The notes under the pieces were generated by a model that made no database searches, was not told the DNA's origin, and was given only the letters and a program-made list of their open reading frames with translations. This document shows positions 48,001 through 56,759 of a stretch of 64,000 nt of DNA, in pieces. Location of the stretch: assembly GCA_026874595.1 (NCBI GenBank), contig CM049320.1, forward strand, positions 27,195,214 to 27,259,213, written 5' to 3'. This stretch comes from Sipunculus nudus. Taxonomy: Eukaryota; Annelida; Sipuncula; Golfingiida; Sipunculidae. The first letter of the stretch is position 1, and each line of letters begins with the position of its first letter. Position numbers and translations under genes: made by a program.

Positions 48001-51000
48001 TGTGAGCTTTTCTGTATTAATGAGAATTTTCTCTGTTAAAGTTTATACGCCAGAGTAAGCCAACCGAAATTTTTCCCTTATTGGGCCTATTATTGCCCAT
48101 CCCGCCTCGTTCCCGTGTATCTAGGTCACACTTCCGTTTCCTGTAATCACATTTTTCGAAGGCGAAAGGAGGTGGACTAGGAGGGAGCGTTGTTTGTAAT
48201 ACAGAAAAGCTCACAACAGTTTACTAACAAAACCACCATTCACAGGGAGGGAATGGGGGGTTTTTATTATGTAAACATAATCAGAGTATGCGAAATCCGT
48301 CGGTCCTGCGGACCTGACCGGCTGAAAACGTGCGGGTCCGATAAAATCTCTAATCCAGCCGGACCTGGTGTCGTCTGTTTCCCAGCATTACATATTATTC
48401 GAATTGGAGACTAACTTTCCTTAATTTGCTTTACTGTCACTGCGTAAACTGCTCCATGTGCATTTGTTGTCATAAATTTCATGGCAAAGCGAAGGCAGAA
48501 TACAGATGGCCGTGATTCGCCCGTGCATTTAATTTCTTTAAAAAGATAAAATCGCAGCCAATCAAAATTGCCATAAGAATTACTTATGAGCCATTCAGTC
48601 CGTCAGTCTAAACAACAGACGCTATTATTGGATAATTTGGTTCTCAGACATTTCGCAAGATGCCAATTCGCAGCGTCAAATGTGCCGTTTCGCCCCAGAC
48701 GTTTTCGCGACTTCTTGTCAACGGGGCCAGGAGCCTAAATTATTTTTAAATTGAAATGAGATAATCAACCATAACTCGCCAGTTTTGTATACTTGTGTGT
48801 CAAAAAAATTATGTACGGCCCCTCAAATGGGAACTATCTGCATAAGAAATTTCACACCTCGTGCGCGGTGTCTTAGAATATAGTGCCCCACTGTCCCGCC
48901 AGAGGTCGTTCCTAAATCAACGTGTGCTGCGTGCGTTGCGATCAGGACATCAGGGGGCGAATTTGATTGTACAAAACGTCATGGTTACAAAACAACATTT
49001 TAAGTTTAAACCGATCGGAAATGCAATAAAAGATTTAACTGATACAAGCCTTATTTTTTGTATTGACACTCACTGACTGTCCATTATAAATTAAATACCC
49101 AGGCATTTTCACCATATAAAATTTCAATTTTTAGCTCAGCTGACTATAAGTCATCTGAGCTATAGTCGTGGTCCATTGTCCGTCGTCCGTCCGTCTGTCC
49201 GTCCGTCCGTCCATCTGTCCGTAGATGTGGCACGTTTTGAAACCGTAAGACCTAGGAATCCAAAATTCAGCATAATGTTAGATGTCCCCAAGATCTCCTA
49301 CCAAGCCGAAAACTGGGTCTTTGCAACTTCGTTCCTTTGAAAAATTAAGGAAAAACCTCAATTTTTTATTAAAATCCTATTTTCACACTTCAGGACTGCC
49401 TAATATCAAAACCACTCATCTGTTTTTCCTCATATTTACCATAAATATTCTTCTATATAGTTCCTATGTACATGCCAGAAATTAAGTCTGTTAAGTGTAA
49501 ATTCTTTAAGTTATGGGCCCAAACATAATGGACTTTGTAAAAAATCAGGAAAAATATTTACTCACTTAACATGAAAAATTTTGAAACTAGAGTCTATTTT
49601 CCCAAGTATATAACTATGTTTAATTAAGATTCAATTGTTTACCCAAAATTAGATCTGAATTTTGTAAATTTTTTAAGTAATTAGCATAAAAATAAAATCA
49701 GTAACTTAAATTTTGCCCAACTTTGACAATGGCACGTTTTTTTCCTGTAAGTACCATTGATTTAATTTTCACACCATGTAAACATAAATATTTAATTTGT
49801 TTAAATCTGAAATTTGGAAGTAAAAGCTTGAAAATTAAGCTAGTTATTGATTTTTTTCTTGAGGCTCTATTGTAGTCATTTGCTTTGGTTACAGATTACA
49901 GATGCAGGGTCCCACTCCAGGTCACTGGAAGTCAGCTATGCCAGGGTTTCTGATTTGTTACAGTCACTGGGGGAAATCCCCTGCTGTGACAGGTGTACAG
50001 TTATTCTCATATCACCACCCCAATCACCCCCCCCCCCCCCCCCCCCGCGCAAACCCAACCCACCAAGTGTTATGTAGTATTGTTATTGTTTTCACTGTAC
50101 CCCTTAATTGTAATGCTGTTTCTACTCTGATATGCAAAAATTTTCCTTGAAAAAGGAATTTAAGGTGTAATCCAGAAGATGCAATGTTGTGTAATGTAGC
50201 ATTTTTAAAGAAATCATTTTTCTTTTAAATGATTTTACCAGTCATAATGGAACCCATCAGTATGCTTAAATTATGACAAAATATGAAGCACATTATGGAT
50301 AAATAAAGACACAATTAAAAACTGTGAAATTTAAATCAAGTATTTTTTTTAGATATTTATTGTTTTGCAGATTTAAAAGATATATTTTTGTGGTAAAAAA
50401 TAAATAAACATTTGTATGCATGATGTGGTGTTATCTGACAAGATTGAGATTTATGATGATGCAATTGAGAATTATGAATCAACTTTTATATTCAGATATA
50501 TATGTTATATTGAAAATGTATAGAAATATAAACTTAAATTTTAAAAAAAATTGATGTGATAAAAAAATGAGGATTTATTACAAACATGTGTTCATTATTA
50601 TCCTGCATCAGCAGAGTTTGAGATCAGGCTTTGTTTGCCATTTTTTATGTTGTTAATTAGTTATATTTCAACTGTATACATTTCATAAAAAAAACATATT
50701 TAATAATATATATTATACAAAAAAAAAGATTTGATTGAACAAATGTGTAAACTACTGAAATGTCAACAGTTAATCGAAAAGCCAACTAATGATCATGGTA
50801 ATTGTACAGATCATTTGTTCACAAACTGCTCACATGCTTCAGTTTCAACATTAGGAAACACATGGTCAGGTCACAAAATATTATTTGCAACAATTTCTTG
50901 CTCATCAATACAAACCAGTCATATAAACCAACCATGGCCTTTTTTTACCTCTTCCTCTTACACTTTATCTCCATTTGATATTATTTTAGATTTTTACCTT

Positions 51001-54000
51001 CAAGGTTAACGTCAGCTGAGCACAGTGACCCATAGGTCCCTTGTTTTTTAATTTCCATACAACATTTCCCCTTTGCATATATTAGAGATGTTAATTTGTA
51101 TTTATACTTCTCAGTATTATATGAATTATTCTCTTGACACAAGTTATTAATGATAATTTTTAATCATAGAAAAATATAATTGGGCATTAAAATATCCAAT
51201 AATATACTTCATGGCAGGTCCTGCAGAAATCTAGCAGGACCGGCTATAAGCCCTCTGCAGCAGGACCTACTGTCCTGCTGCCAACTGCAAGTTTTCGCAA
51301 ACTCTGCATAATTGTGAGCTGTTTCTGTATTAATGCGAATAGAACAGACAGAACTTGGGGAGGGGACACCTACCTGTAACGACGGAATGAGGAGAACGTC
51401 AGTGCTGGGATGGCGCAGAAGACGACGTCGCCGGGGGAACAGACGAAGAGGACGACGATTGCCTGGAAAACTGGAGGACCTCACCCGCGGCGATCACAGG
51501 GCCCAGGGAGTAAAGGCCCAAAGCTTATAGCTGAACATCCTTGAGATAAAAACGGGTGAATGTAGACGGGGTCTTCCAGTAGCCCTTCTCGACCAGTTGA
51601 TTTGGTGAAACCCTGAGAAGTGGCCCAACGATGTAGAAAGAGCTTGAATGTCATGTACCTTGATGTGAAGGTGCTCTAAGGTTGATGGAGAAGCCAATTC
51701 ATATGCGGCGACAATAGTAGCTTTGAGCCACGCACTAATGGTGATAGGGCTAATTTCCTTATTGGAAGTGGTGACTTTTGTTGAAATAAACAACTTCTTG
51801 CGCCCCCCCCCCCCCCCGTAAAGAATGAGTAGCTTTAAGATAATAACGTAACCAACGAACCAGGCAATTGGTAGCCCCATAACGATACTGACCGTTAGGG
51901 AGGGCCAGAACGCGCCAAGCTGACGGAGGATCATCGAAATTTTGGTTCTTTCTATTAAAACCTGGGGAAAATGGAGGGTGGCGCATGAACCGTCGGCCGC
52001 AATTTGTGTGAATTTCGAATCAGCCACGAGGGCATGAAGCTCAGAGCGGCGACCGGCAGAGGCAAGAGCGAGGAGGAAAACCGTTTTCCGAGACGTGACA
52101 ATTGTGAAACAATGCCCACTTGTCTGAAGACCATGTTTGACAGTAGAAACAGGGATCCACAAGACCCCGGCAGGAGTCATTGTTCGAATGGCAATTGAAA
52201 CAAGTGGGGTGGGAATCCCAAACCGGGATTAAGGAAACACAAGAAACACAAGTGAGGTTCTCCATGGTGGGAAGGGAAAAGAAACTCAACTTACAGTTCA
52301 GTTGGCAAACTCGACTGTACAAACCAAACAGTGGACGAATCGCGCAGAGCGTGATCACACGTCCATCATGGCTGACGCCAGAAGAAAAATGTGATTACAG
52401 GAAACGGAAGTGTGACCTAGATACACGGGAACGAGGCGGGATGGGCGATAATAGGCCCAATAAGGGAAAATTTTCGGTTGGCTTACTCTGGCATATAAAC
52501 TTTAACAGAGAAAATTCTCATTAATACAGAAACAGCTCACAATTATGTTTACGTAATAAAACTGAATATTTAACATACTGTAGTTCAGGGATTTACTTTT
52601 TTTATTGTAATTGTTTTATATTATTTGACAGCAAACAAGAAAATTCATGGAATTAATGTCCCCTGCTTTTTGTTATCTTGGCTTTCTGTGATCTTCATGC
52701 TTGCCTTCTGGATATGTTTTAGGTTTTCTGAGTGCTTCGTGCGACGGGGGTCTGACTTCTGGTGTAACATAGAAATGCAATCTCCGGGCGGAAAACCACT
52801 GCATGCCAATATTTCCCGCGAGAATATCGTGTTAAACCGGTCCATAAATTTAGGTGCTTAGTCATCAGTTAATATCTTTGCTCAATCATCAGTTAATATA
52901 TTTACATCATTAATGTCTTGTTCCATTGATATATTAGTGTGGATAAAGTTGTCGAAACATATTTTTTCGTTTTGTTCTTAAGCTTCCATGTATCTGCGAA
53001 AAAACGTATCCGCAAAAGACGTACGTACGTTCTATAGTGCGCAGTCCGCAAAACCTGTTTCCATAAGTACGTACGTTTTTTCTTGCGGATACCCTTTAAC
53101 GTGCCTCTTTTGAAACTGCAAGGAGGACAGGCAGGAAAAAGGTCAATATATAGTCTCATCACATCTGGCGCCGGGGCACTGTTGGGGAATGTAGGTATTT
53201 TTGCCATCTGTAAAACGGATGAATCGCTCATTGATCCGTTTCGATGCTGTCCGTTTTTGTGGATACGTATGCGGAGCACGTTAAAACGGACATATGGAAA
53301 CAGTTCATCTTAAAAAGAGGGATCCGATTTTTTGCGTACGAGACGTACAAGATTTACAGATGAATGGAAACCCAGCTTAAAGCTGTTATCTTGTCATAAT
53401 AGATGATGTATGAGTAAGATGTGCATATTTTGTGTCCTTGCTATCAATGTATGTGCTGACCAGATGAACAATAAGTGTGTGTGTGTTTCTTTCAGAGAAA
53501 TCAGATAAAATTCTCCATTATTCATACTCGATACACCATAACCTAAAACTGGCAAAAAAATCCAATGCTAAAAGTTGAAAATGAACTCTAAAAATGAAGC
53601 CATTTTTCCTCACTCCATGGACGTTATTATGAATTAATTTTTTTTTTTCTTTGATGATGATCAAATATGCGCAACTTATACTTGAACAAAATCATCCCCA
53701 TCAAGTTAAAAAATGAATGGTCAAAATTATGCCATAGCCTACATGCTATGAGGAGCTATAAAGCATTTTCTGGTGATTATATATGAGCAATTAATACCAG
53801 AAATAAATAATCCCGATCACTATCTAATCACTTTGATCTCATTAATAACGGTCGTCTGCAAGGCTTTTAACGTTAATCTTATTAATGACCGCCATCAGGT
53901 TAATCCCTCTGTCCAAATAACCAGGCATAATCAGCCACGATCCTAGACCCCCGTCGCACGAAGCAAGTCCACTGGTGCGACCGGGTATCGTGGTTGCACT

Positions 54001-54831
54001 AGTCCACTGAAGCGTAACTGGTCACGTGGGGGGGTCGCAGGAAGAGGCCTTCTTCCTGCGCCCCCCCCCCCTCCCCGGTCGTAGGAAGGACGGCCTTAGT
54101 TTTTATTTTCCCCTGAAGATGTCTCCACTTGTCATAGTGCTGGTGTTTTAGTTTTCATAGTCCCCAGGAGATGTCTCCACATGTCGTTATTTTTGTTTGA
54201 ATTTGGAACCAAAGGGAAAATGTTTTATTTCTTTTAGAGCTGGTGATAATAAATTTTCAGACAGACACTCCAAAACTAATCCCTACCATGGTATGCATGA
54301 GCGCAATCACTGAACAAAATTTTAATGAAATGGAATAATATTTAGGAAAGTTATCACACAGAAATAAAAACCTGAATGATGGACAGACATAGGGACACAC
54401 AGACATACAAACCCAAATCAATACCCTCCGATACACAGAAGGGGGGGACAATTAAACAACAGTAATAATATAATATTCTCATATATGACAAAGCTTAAAT
54501 ATGATGTAATACACAGTGTATTAGGCTATGATGATCCCCTAAAACAGACTCCAGTTAACGAAATAATCACCAATACTGTCATTAGTGTCAAAGTACAGTG
54601 CCAAGAAATTCCCTAACATGACCTTAAAGATTCATTCACATATTATCGCCCAGGACCGGTTGTTTTCTTTCCGATTATTTTAGCACGCAGGACTTTTCCA
54701 AGTTATAAATAGTTTATACATCTCCACAAAAGTTTCTTAAATTCCATCTTACCAACTTTGATGCTGGTATCGGCCAGACATCGGTCCCACTTCAAACCAA
54801 GTTCGTCCTCTGATCTGACGGCACCCGACAT
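36029..54831 (-). CDS. MICOS10: MIC10 (MINOS1), MICOS complex subunit, split over about 19 kb
   Basis: Small inner mitochondrial membrane protein that bends membrane and builds cristae junctions as the oligomerising core of MICOS. The exons on the minus strand are 54753-54831, 46538-46585 and 45832-45941, then a proposed 36029-36058. Junctions are GT-AG, with phases 1, 1 and 0. Exon 1 gives MSGAVRSEDELGLKWDRC and LADTSIKV. Exon 2 gives SGLGLGIVFSVIFFK, the first membrane segment with its glycine motif. Exon 3 gives KRRPWPVVFGSG (basic loop) then VGLGMGYANCQHDF, the second segment with the GxGxGxG motif needed for oligomerisation. The human protein has the same blocks in the same order. No mitochondrial presequence is expected. 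Introns of 8.2, 0.6 and about 9.8 kb are filled with transposons. The first three exons are near certain and the C-terminus is not. Confidence 0.88.
36485..42292 (-). mobile_element. Helentron-like element A1, right copy, interrupted by A2
   Basis: The 5' part is 41771-42292 (hairpin AGCTC..GAGCT at 42259-42287 plus A-run) and the 3' part is 36485-38602. Without the insert this is about 2640 bp, against 2600 for the inverted copy at 20732-23331, and the two align throughout (for example ATTTGAATACCAGTGCAAAT at 22877 against its complement near 36925). The 3' terminus starts AACAAGGGACCCATTGGTCA at 36485. Non-coding. Confidence 0.75.
38603..41770 (-). mobile_element. Helentron-like element A2, right copy, complete and nested, 3.17 kb
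   Basis: The 3' terminus AACAAGGGACCCATGGGTCA lies at 38603 and the 5' hairpin at 41737-41765, with TAAAAA beyond. It sits inside A1. The A1 sequence GCCAATATTTAA stops at 38602 and TTTAACAGATTTTGATC resumes at 41771. The same stretch is uninterrupted inside this element at 41189-41220. A (GGAC)n-rich segment follows the hairpin (41640-41720), as in the other copies. Confidence 0.8.
42293..43461. other. MIC10 intron 3, no further feature
   Basis: Lies within the proposed intron 3 of MIC10. An 83-codon plus-strand ORF at 42575 has no recognisable domain. No gene supported. Confidence 0.4.
43462..44174 (-). mobile_element. Helentron-like family B, short complete copy, 0.7 kb
   Basis: The 3' terminus AACAAGTGACCCGTGGGTCA lies at 43462 and the 5' hairpin at 44141-44169 (AGCTCAGATGACTTACAGTC with its complement), then A-run. 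Between them are two tandem units of about 190 bases (43745-43900 and 43955-44130), each with GGGGGATA/GTAA, ATAGGTAACAGAGACC and GATTCTAGG(T/C)CCAG. It is the most compact full-length example of the terminal architecture in the window. Confidence 0.75.
44218..45610. mobile_element. DNA transposon with perfect 29-bp terminal inverted repeats
   Basis: The left end TATACCGTAAAATCTCCACT (then TAAAACCGC, 44218-44246) is matched exactly inverted at 45582-45610. If the outer TA is the target duplication, the TIR is 27 bp and the element about 1.39 kb. TA duplications are typical of Tc1/mariner-like elements, but the superfamily is not certain. No transposase is recognisable. A truncated right end lies at 23750-23906. 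It sits in intron 3 of MIC10, about 220 bases from exon 3. Confidence 0.8.
45700..45790. repeat. hAT-type terminus (GAGGTTCCACTGTA)
   Basis: GGAGGTTCCACTGTA at 45771-45786, complement TACAGTGGAACCTCC, is the common end of many invertebrate hAT-like elements. The same end is at about 62311-62326. No matching opposite end found. Confidence 0.4.
45832..45941 (-). CDS. MICOS10: MIC10 exon 3
   Basis: 110 bases. Acceptor TGTTTACAG, donor AAG|GTAAGG. Encodes RRPWPVVFGSGVGLGMG then YANCQHDFQSPNLFHGTINK, the second membrane segment and the invariant NCQHDF block. Confidence 0.92.
46538..46585 (-). CDS. MICOS10: MIC10 exon 2 (48 bases)
   Basis: Acceptor GTTTCAG, donor AAAA|GTAAGTG. Encodes the end of A plus SGLGLGIVFSVIFFK, the first membrane segment. 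Phase 1 at both ends. Confidence 0.9.
47733..47800 (+). repeat. tRNA-derived SINE head or tRNA pseudogene
   Basis: CAGCTCAGTTGAGAGCAT is a good box A and GGTGGGTTCGAACTC a good box B, about 35 bases apart, as in a tRNA. The acceptor-stem pairing is absent and unrelated sequence follows, so a SINE head fits better than a functional tRNA gene. Confidence 0.65.
47956..48260. mobile_element. Foldback element with perfect 64-bp inverted repeats, related to the DIRS-like element
   Basis: Arms 47956-48019 and 48197-48260 are exact reverse complements. They start with CCCCCCATTCCCTCCCTGTG and end inside TGTGAGCTTTTCTGTATTA. The inner 48001-48158 is nearly identical, in inverse orientation, to the leader of the DIRS-like element (52388-52540), including TATTGGGCCTATTATTGCCC-type and GGTCACACTTCCGTTTCCTG segments. 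It is a non-autonomous derivative of that element's 5' region. Non-coding. Confidence 0.8.
49128..51045 (+). mobile_element. Helentron-like element A3, 1.9 kb, complete ends
   Basis: A T-run plus hairpin at 49133-49161 (AGCTCA..TGACT / AGTCA..TGAGCT) is followed by (GTCC)n-like repeats. A single 680-bp unit starts near 49280 (GATGTCCCCAAGATCTCCTA). The 3' terminus at 51012-51045 reads TCAGCTGAGCACAGTGACCC then ATAGGTCCCTTGTT. Just before it lies an endonuclease-like ORF relic. Poly-C at 50031-50046. It lies in MIC10 intron 1, antisense to the gene. Confidence 0.7.
50719..51009 (+). pseudogene. Endonuclease-like (EEP/APE type) relic of a mobile element
   Basis: About 95 codons. MCKLLKCQQLIEKPTND fits the conserved '...L-x-Q-L-I-x-x-PT' block of exonuclease-endonuclease-phosphatase domains carried by retrotransposons and Helentrons. 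It is followed by CTDHLFTNC (usual form [L/I]DH[I/L][Y/F]TN) and TWSGHKILFATIS (usual SDHK-[I/L]). The catalytic D of SDH reads G, so it is probably dead. It lacks the N-terminal part and starts with no good ATG. Helentrons carry such a domain at the C-terminus of Rep-helicase, and this ORF sits immediately before the 3' terminus of A3, which fits. It could instead come from an inserted non-LTR retrotransposon. Confidence 0.5.
51525..52105 (-). pseudogene. DIRS-type tyrosine recombinase, C-terminal part, broken
   Basis: On the minus strand KTVFLLALASAGRRSELHAL is the first conserved box with its catalytic Arg (52085 to 52030). ISPITISAWLK and then KVHDIQALSTSLGHF follow. The expected H-x-x-R reads H-D-I-Q, so the second Arg is lost, in a pattern fitting CpG decay. 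Downstream the frame shifts: the box GYWKTPSTFTRFYLKDVQL with the catalytic Tyr (codon 51548-51546) and a TAA at 51527-51525 lies in a neighbouring frame. A poly-C run at 51804-51817 also sits in it as a glycine run. The longest single frame here is 228 codons (51494-52180). Not functional. Confidence 0.75.
52105..52265 (-). pseudogene. Gag-like cysteine-rich N-terminal fragment of the DIRS-like element
   Basis: Starts at an ATG (52265-52263): MENLTCVSCVSLIPVWDSHP, then TCFNCHSNNDSCRG and CFYCQTWSSDKWALF. The C-x2-C, D-x-H-x3-C-x2-C, C and C-x2-C-x-x-W pattern resembles the N-terminal part of gag-like proteins of mollusc and cnidarian DIRS/Ngaro elements. After WALF the frame runs into the recombinase in another frame, which marks the deletion junction near 52105. 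Confidence 0.55.
52970..53385. mobile_element. Possible MITE, about 0.4 kb
   Basis: CTTAAGCTTCCATGTATCTG at the left resembles the inverted right end CTTTAAGCTGGGTTTCCATT then CATCTG with a gap. Inside both arms are repeated ACGTACGT and GTTTCCATA motifs and GCGGATAC. The arms are imperfect, so this is tentative. The 125-codon minus-strand ORF across it looks spurious. Confidence 0.4.
53386..54740. other. MIC10 intron 1, 5' part, no further feature
   Basis: No gene or clear repeat. Poly-C run at 54061-54071 with an inverted GGTCGCAGGAAG / CTTCCTGCG(C) pair near 54024-54063. Confidence 0.4.
54753..54831 (-). CDS. MICOS10: MIC10 exon 1 with start codon
   Basis: ATG at 54831-54829 (minus strand, context GAAA-ATG-T). 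26 codons plus one base, donor GTTG|GTAAG. Encodes MSGAVRSEDELGLKWDRC then LADTSIKV, matching the human LGRKWDRCLADAVVKI block. Confidence 0.92.
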
Positions 54832-55034
54832 TTTCACCAGTAGCGAGAGGAAGGCGTACCATTATATGCGTGTCCTTTATTTAGTATTTTTTTTTTAATT
54901 TTTGTATGCTGCGATAGGATACGTTCATTGTGAAACATGAAACGAAATTTTGAAATTTTAGGATAATTATAACAATGAAATTTTAAAAAAATTGATGTGT
55001 ATAATTAAAAATTACTTTTTATTCAATAATAAAT
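54832..55034 (-). promoter_or_regulatory. Short 5' flank and presumed promoter of MIC10
   Basis: Only about 200 bases separate the MIC10 ATG from the edge of the inverted-repeat element at 55035. The first 40 bases are moderately GC-rich, the rest AT-rich. No TATA box is convincing. The promoter must lie here or inside the mobile element, unless there is an upstream non-coding exon. Confidence 0.4.
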
Positions 55035-55388
55035 GTCGTGCGTACGGAGCCCGGGAGACGATCGAGTTTGTGAAATATATTTATTAATTCGTGCGCACGA
55101 ATTACTAATCCTTGCGCACGAATTACTCGGTGTGAAAATAAATTTCCAAGGTGGAAAAAATATTTATTAATTCGTGCGCACGCATTACTAATCCGTGTGA
55201 AAAATATATTTCTAAGGAGTAAAAATATTTATTTCAATAGGATAACAAAGTAGCCGATAAGGCTAATGCAACTGCTCTCCTGCATATAAATTAAAAGAAA
55301 GTGAAAAATTAACATGAATGTATATATGTATATATAAATGGTAAGATTGGAAAAGTGCACATATATTCACACACGGTAAGATATAGGC

Positions 55389-55391
<3 letters not shown>

Positions 55392-55462
<71 letters not shown>
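55392..55462. repeat. (TA)n microsatellite
   Basis: Pure TA tract inside the inverted-repeat element. Confidence 0.95.
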
Positions 55463-55467
<5 letters not shown>

Positions 55468-55615
55468 ATATACGTTAAAACAGATTGACATTCCACATAC
55501 ATTGATACTTATATATATATATATTATTACTGGTAGGCGTAATATAAAAATAAACGCCTCAGTCCATATCAAGCATATCAAATAGATTAAAACTATCAGT
55601 CTTTCCAACTGAATA

Positions 55616-55909
55616 TTAGTATTGATTTAATTGACTGGCACCTATAGTCGTATGGATAATTTCATCCTGACGATGATTGTCGCAATAATAACTGTATATT
55701 TCTCGAGAGGCAGGGTTTAAATAGTCACGAACATTTTCCTCAAAGGAATCGATTGAAGTAGACTGAATTTTAGGAAACTGTTCCAAAGTTTGCAGGCTAT
55801 TGAAAGGAAAGAAAAGAAAATTGGAAGGAAAGAAAAGCGACAATCTTTCCGTGTTAACCTCGGTATCTTTAGCAAATGCGATTTGCGCGGACTGTACAGG
55901 GCTGAGCAT
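55616..55909 (-). CDS. Unrecognised 97-codon ORF inside the inverted-repeat element
   Basis: Starts with ATG and stops normally. The composition is balanced (no low-complexity runs), with SIDSFEENVRDYLNPASRE in the middle. I recognise no domain. It could be cargo or a fragment of the element's own protein. Chance is possible. Confidence 0.25.
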   Translation of the reverse strand: MLSPVQSAQIAFAKDTEVNTERLSLFFPSNFLFFPFNSLQTLEQFPKIQSTSIDSFEENVRDYLNPASREIYSYYCDNHRQDEIIHTTIGASQLNQY

Positions 55910-56219
55910 GAGACAGACTTTGAGTTAATATATTTGAAGATAATCTTGAGCTAATCCGTTAATCATTTCATAAAATGTGGATTGTATAGCCAGCTCTCAT
56001 CTTATTTTTATACTTGACCATTATAGCTCTTTTACCAGAGCTCCATGCAGTGCTTGAAGTCGAGAGCGCTCCAGTACATGTTAAACATGCTTTCCGTTGT
56101 GTACTCTCCAGTTGGTATGACTGTCTGACAGAACAATTGTTAAATATTAAAACACCACATTCCAGTACTTAACGTATTAATGATTTGTACATACGATCTA
56201 AAACTTTCATAGAGAAATG

Positions 56220-56759
56220 GAATTTATATATTTTTTTTCAAAATTTCCAAACGCTTATTGGCTTTCAACATATCATGTTTATGTGTTCCTGTCAGGAAAG
56301 CGAATCCAAAATATGACATGAGAAGTTCTTTGAAGTTCATTTCACTTAGTTTGTGTAATTTGCAATTGAGCATCATCGTCAAATGGCGATTGAGAACTGT
56401 AACTGTTGTTTTAATTACTTTGTGAAGCAAATAACTGTTAAAGTTTTCAGCCTGGTCGGCTTTGTCTATAATAATGTTCCCATTATGCCCCGACGATGAT
56501 GAGGTAGGTTGTTGTTTTTTTTTACCAGAGAAAGCCTTTGAAATTTTCCACCATGCACGGCAAATGGGTCTGTGAGTTTTATGTTTATATTCTTTAAGTA
56601 TCGCTTAAAGGCCTTTCTAATTTCAATATACAGAGTTCCGAAAGTTAGGAAGTCACGGAACTGTCGGAAGTGGCTGGGCTCCATTTTGACAACCGTGTGT
56701 GCCCCCTGAAACTGCCAACCTGTGCCTATAGACTGAGTCGATGTGTGCCTGCTTCTCAT
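56220..56759 (-). pseudogene. Frameshifted ORF relic inside the inverted-repeat element
   Basis: The 97-codon frame (56466-56759, starting MRSRHTSTQSIG) ends in a stop, while a neighbouring frame that opens just upstream of that stop (HNGNIIIDKADQAENFNSY) continues for about 90 codons to 56224 (KLHKLSEMNFKELLMSYFG). Continuous coding character across a frame change suggests one decayed gene. The family was not recognised. Confidence 0.35.

Larger units (their letters stand above)
51307..52547 (-). mobile_element. DIRS-like tyrosine-recombinase retroelement, internally deleted
   Basis: Both ends carry CATAATTGTGAGCTGTTTCT then GTATTAATG (left 51307-51338, right inverted 52516-52547), about 32-bp inverted terminal repeats as in DIRS elements. 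On the minus strand come a leader (52266-52547), a gag-like cysteine ORF and then directly a tyrosine recombinase. Reverse transcriptase and RNase H are missing, so a large internal deletion joined gag to the recombinase. It lies in MIC10 intron 1 in the sense orientation. Confidence 0.75.
46590..54752. other. MIC10 intron 1 (8.2 kb)
   Basis: Repeat-rich intron with a tRNA-derived SINE, a foldback element, a Helentron-like element with an endonuclease relic, a DIRS-like deletion derivative and a possible MITE, all listed. I see no other host gene inside it. Confidence 0.75.

Noticed and set aside
48190-48414. 74-codon ORF beginning in the foldback element
   Set aside because: It starts inside the inverted repeat and runs into unrelated DNA. 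No protein signature.
51209-51484. Arginine- and proline-rich 91-codon ORF
   Set aside because: It crosses the end of the DIRS-like element and is a frame shadow of GC-rich, CGG-repeat-like sequence.
53083-53313. 76-codon ORF and its minus-strand partner (52902-53279)
   Set aside because: Both lie within the putative MITE. Composition and lack of domains suggest chance.
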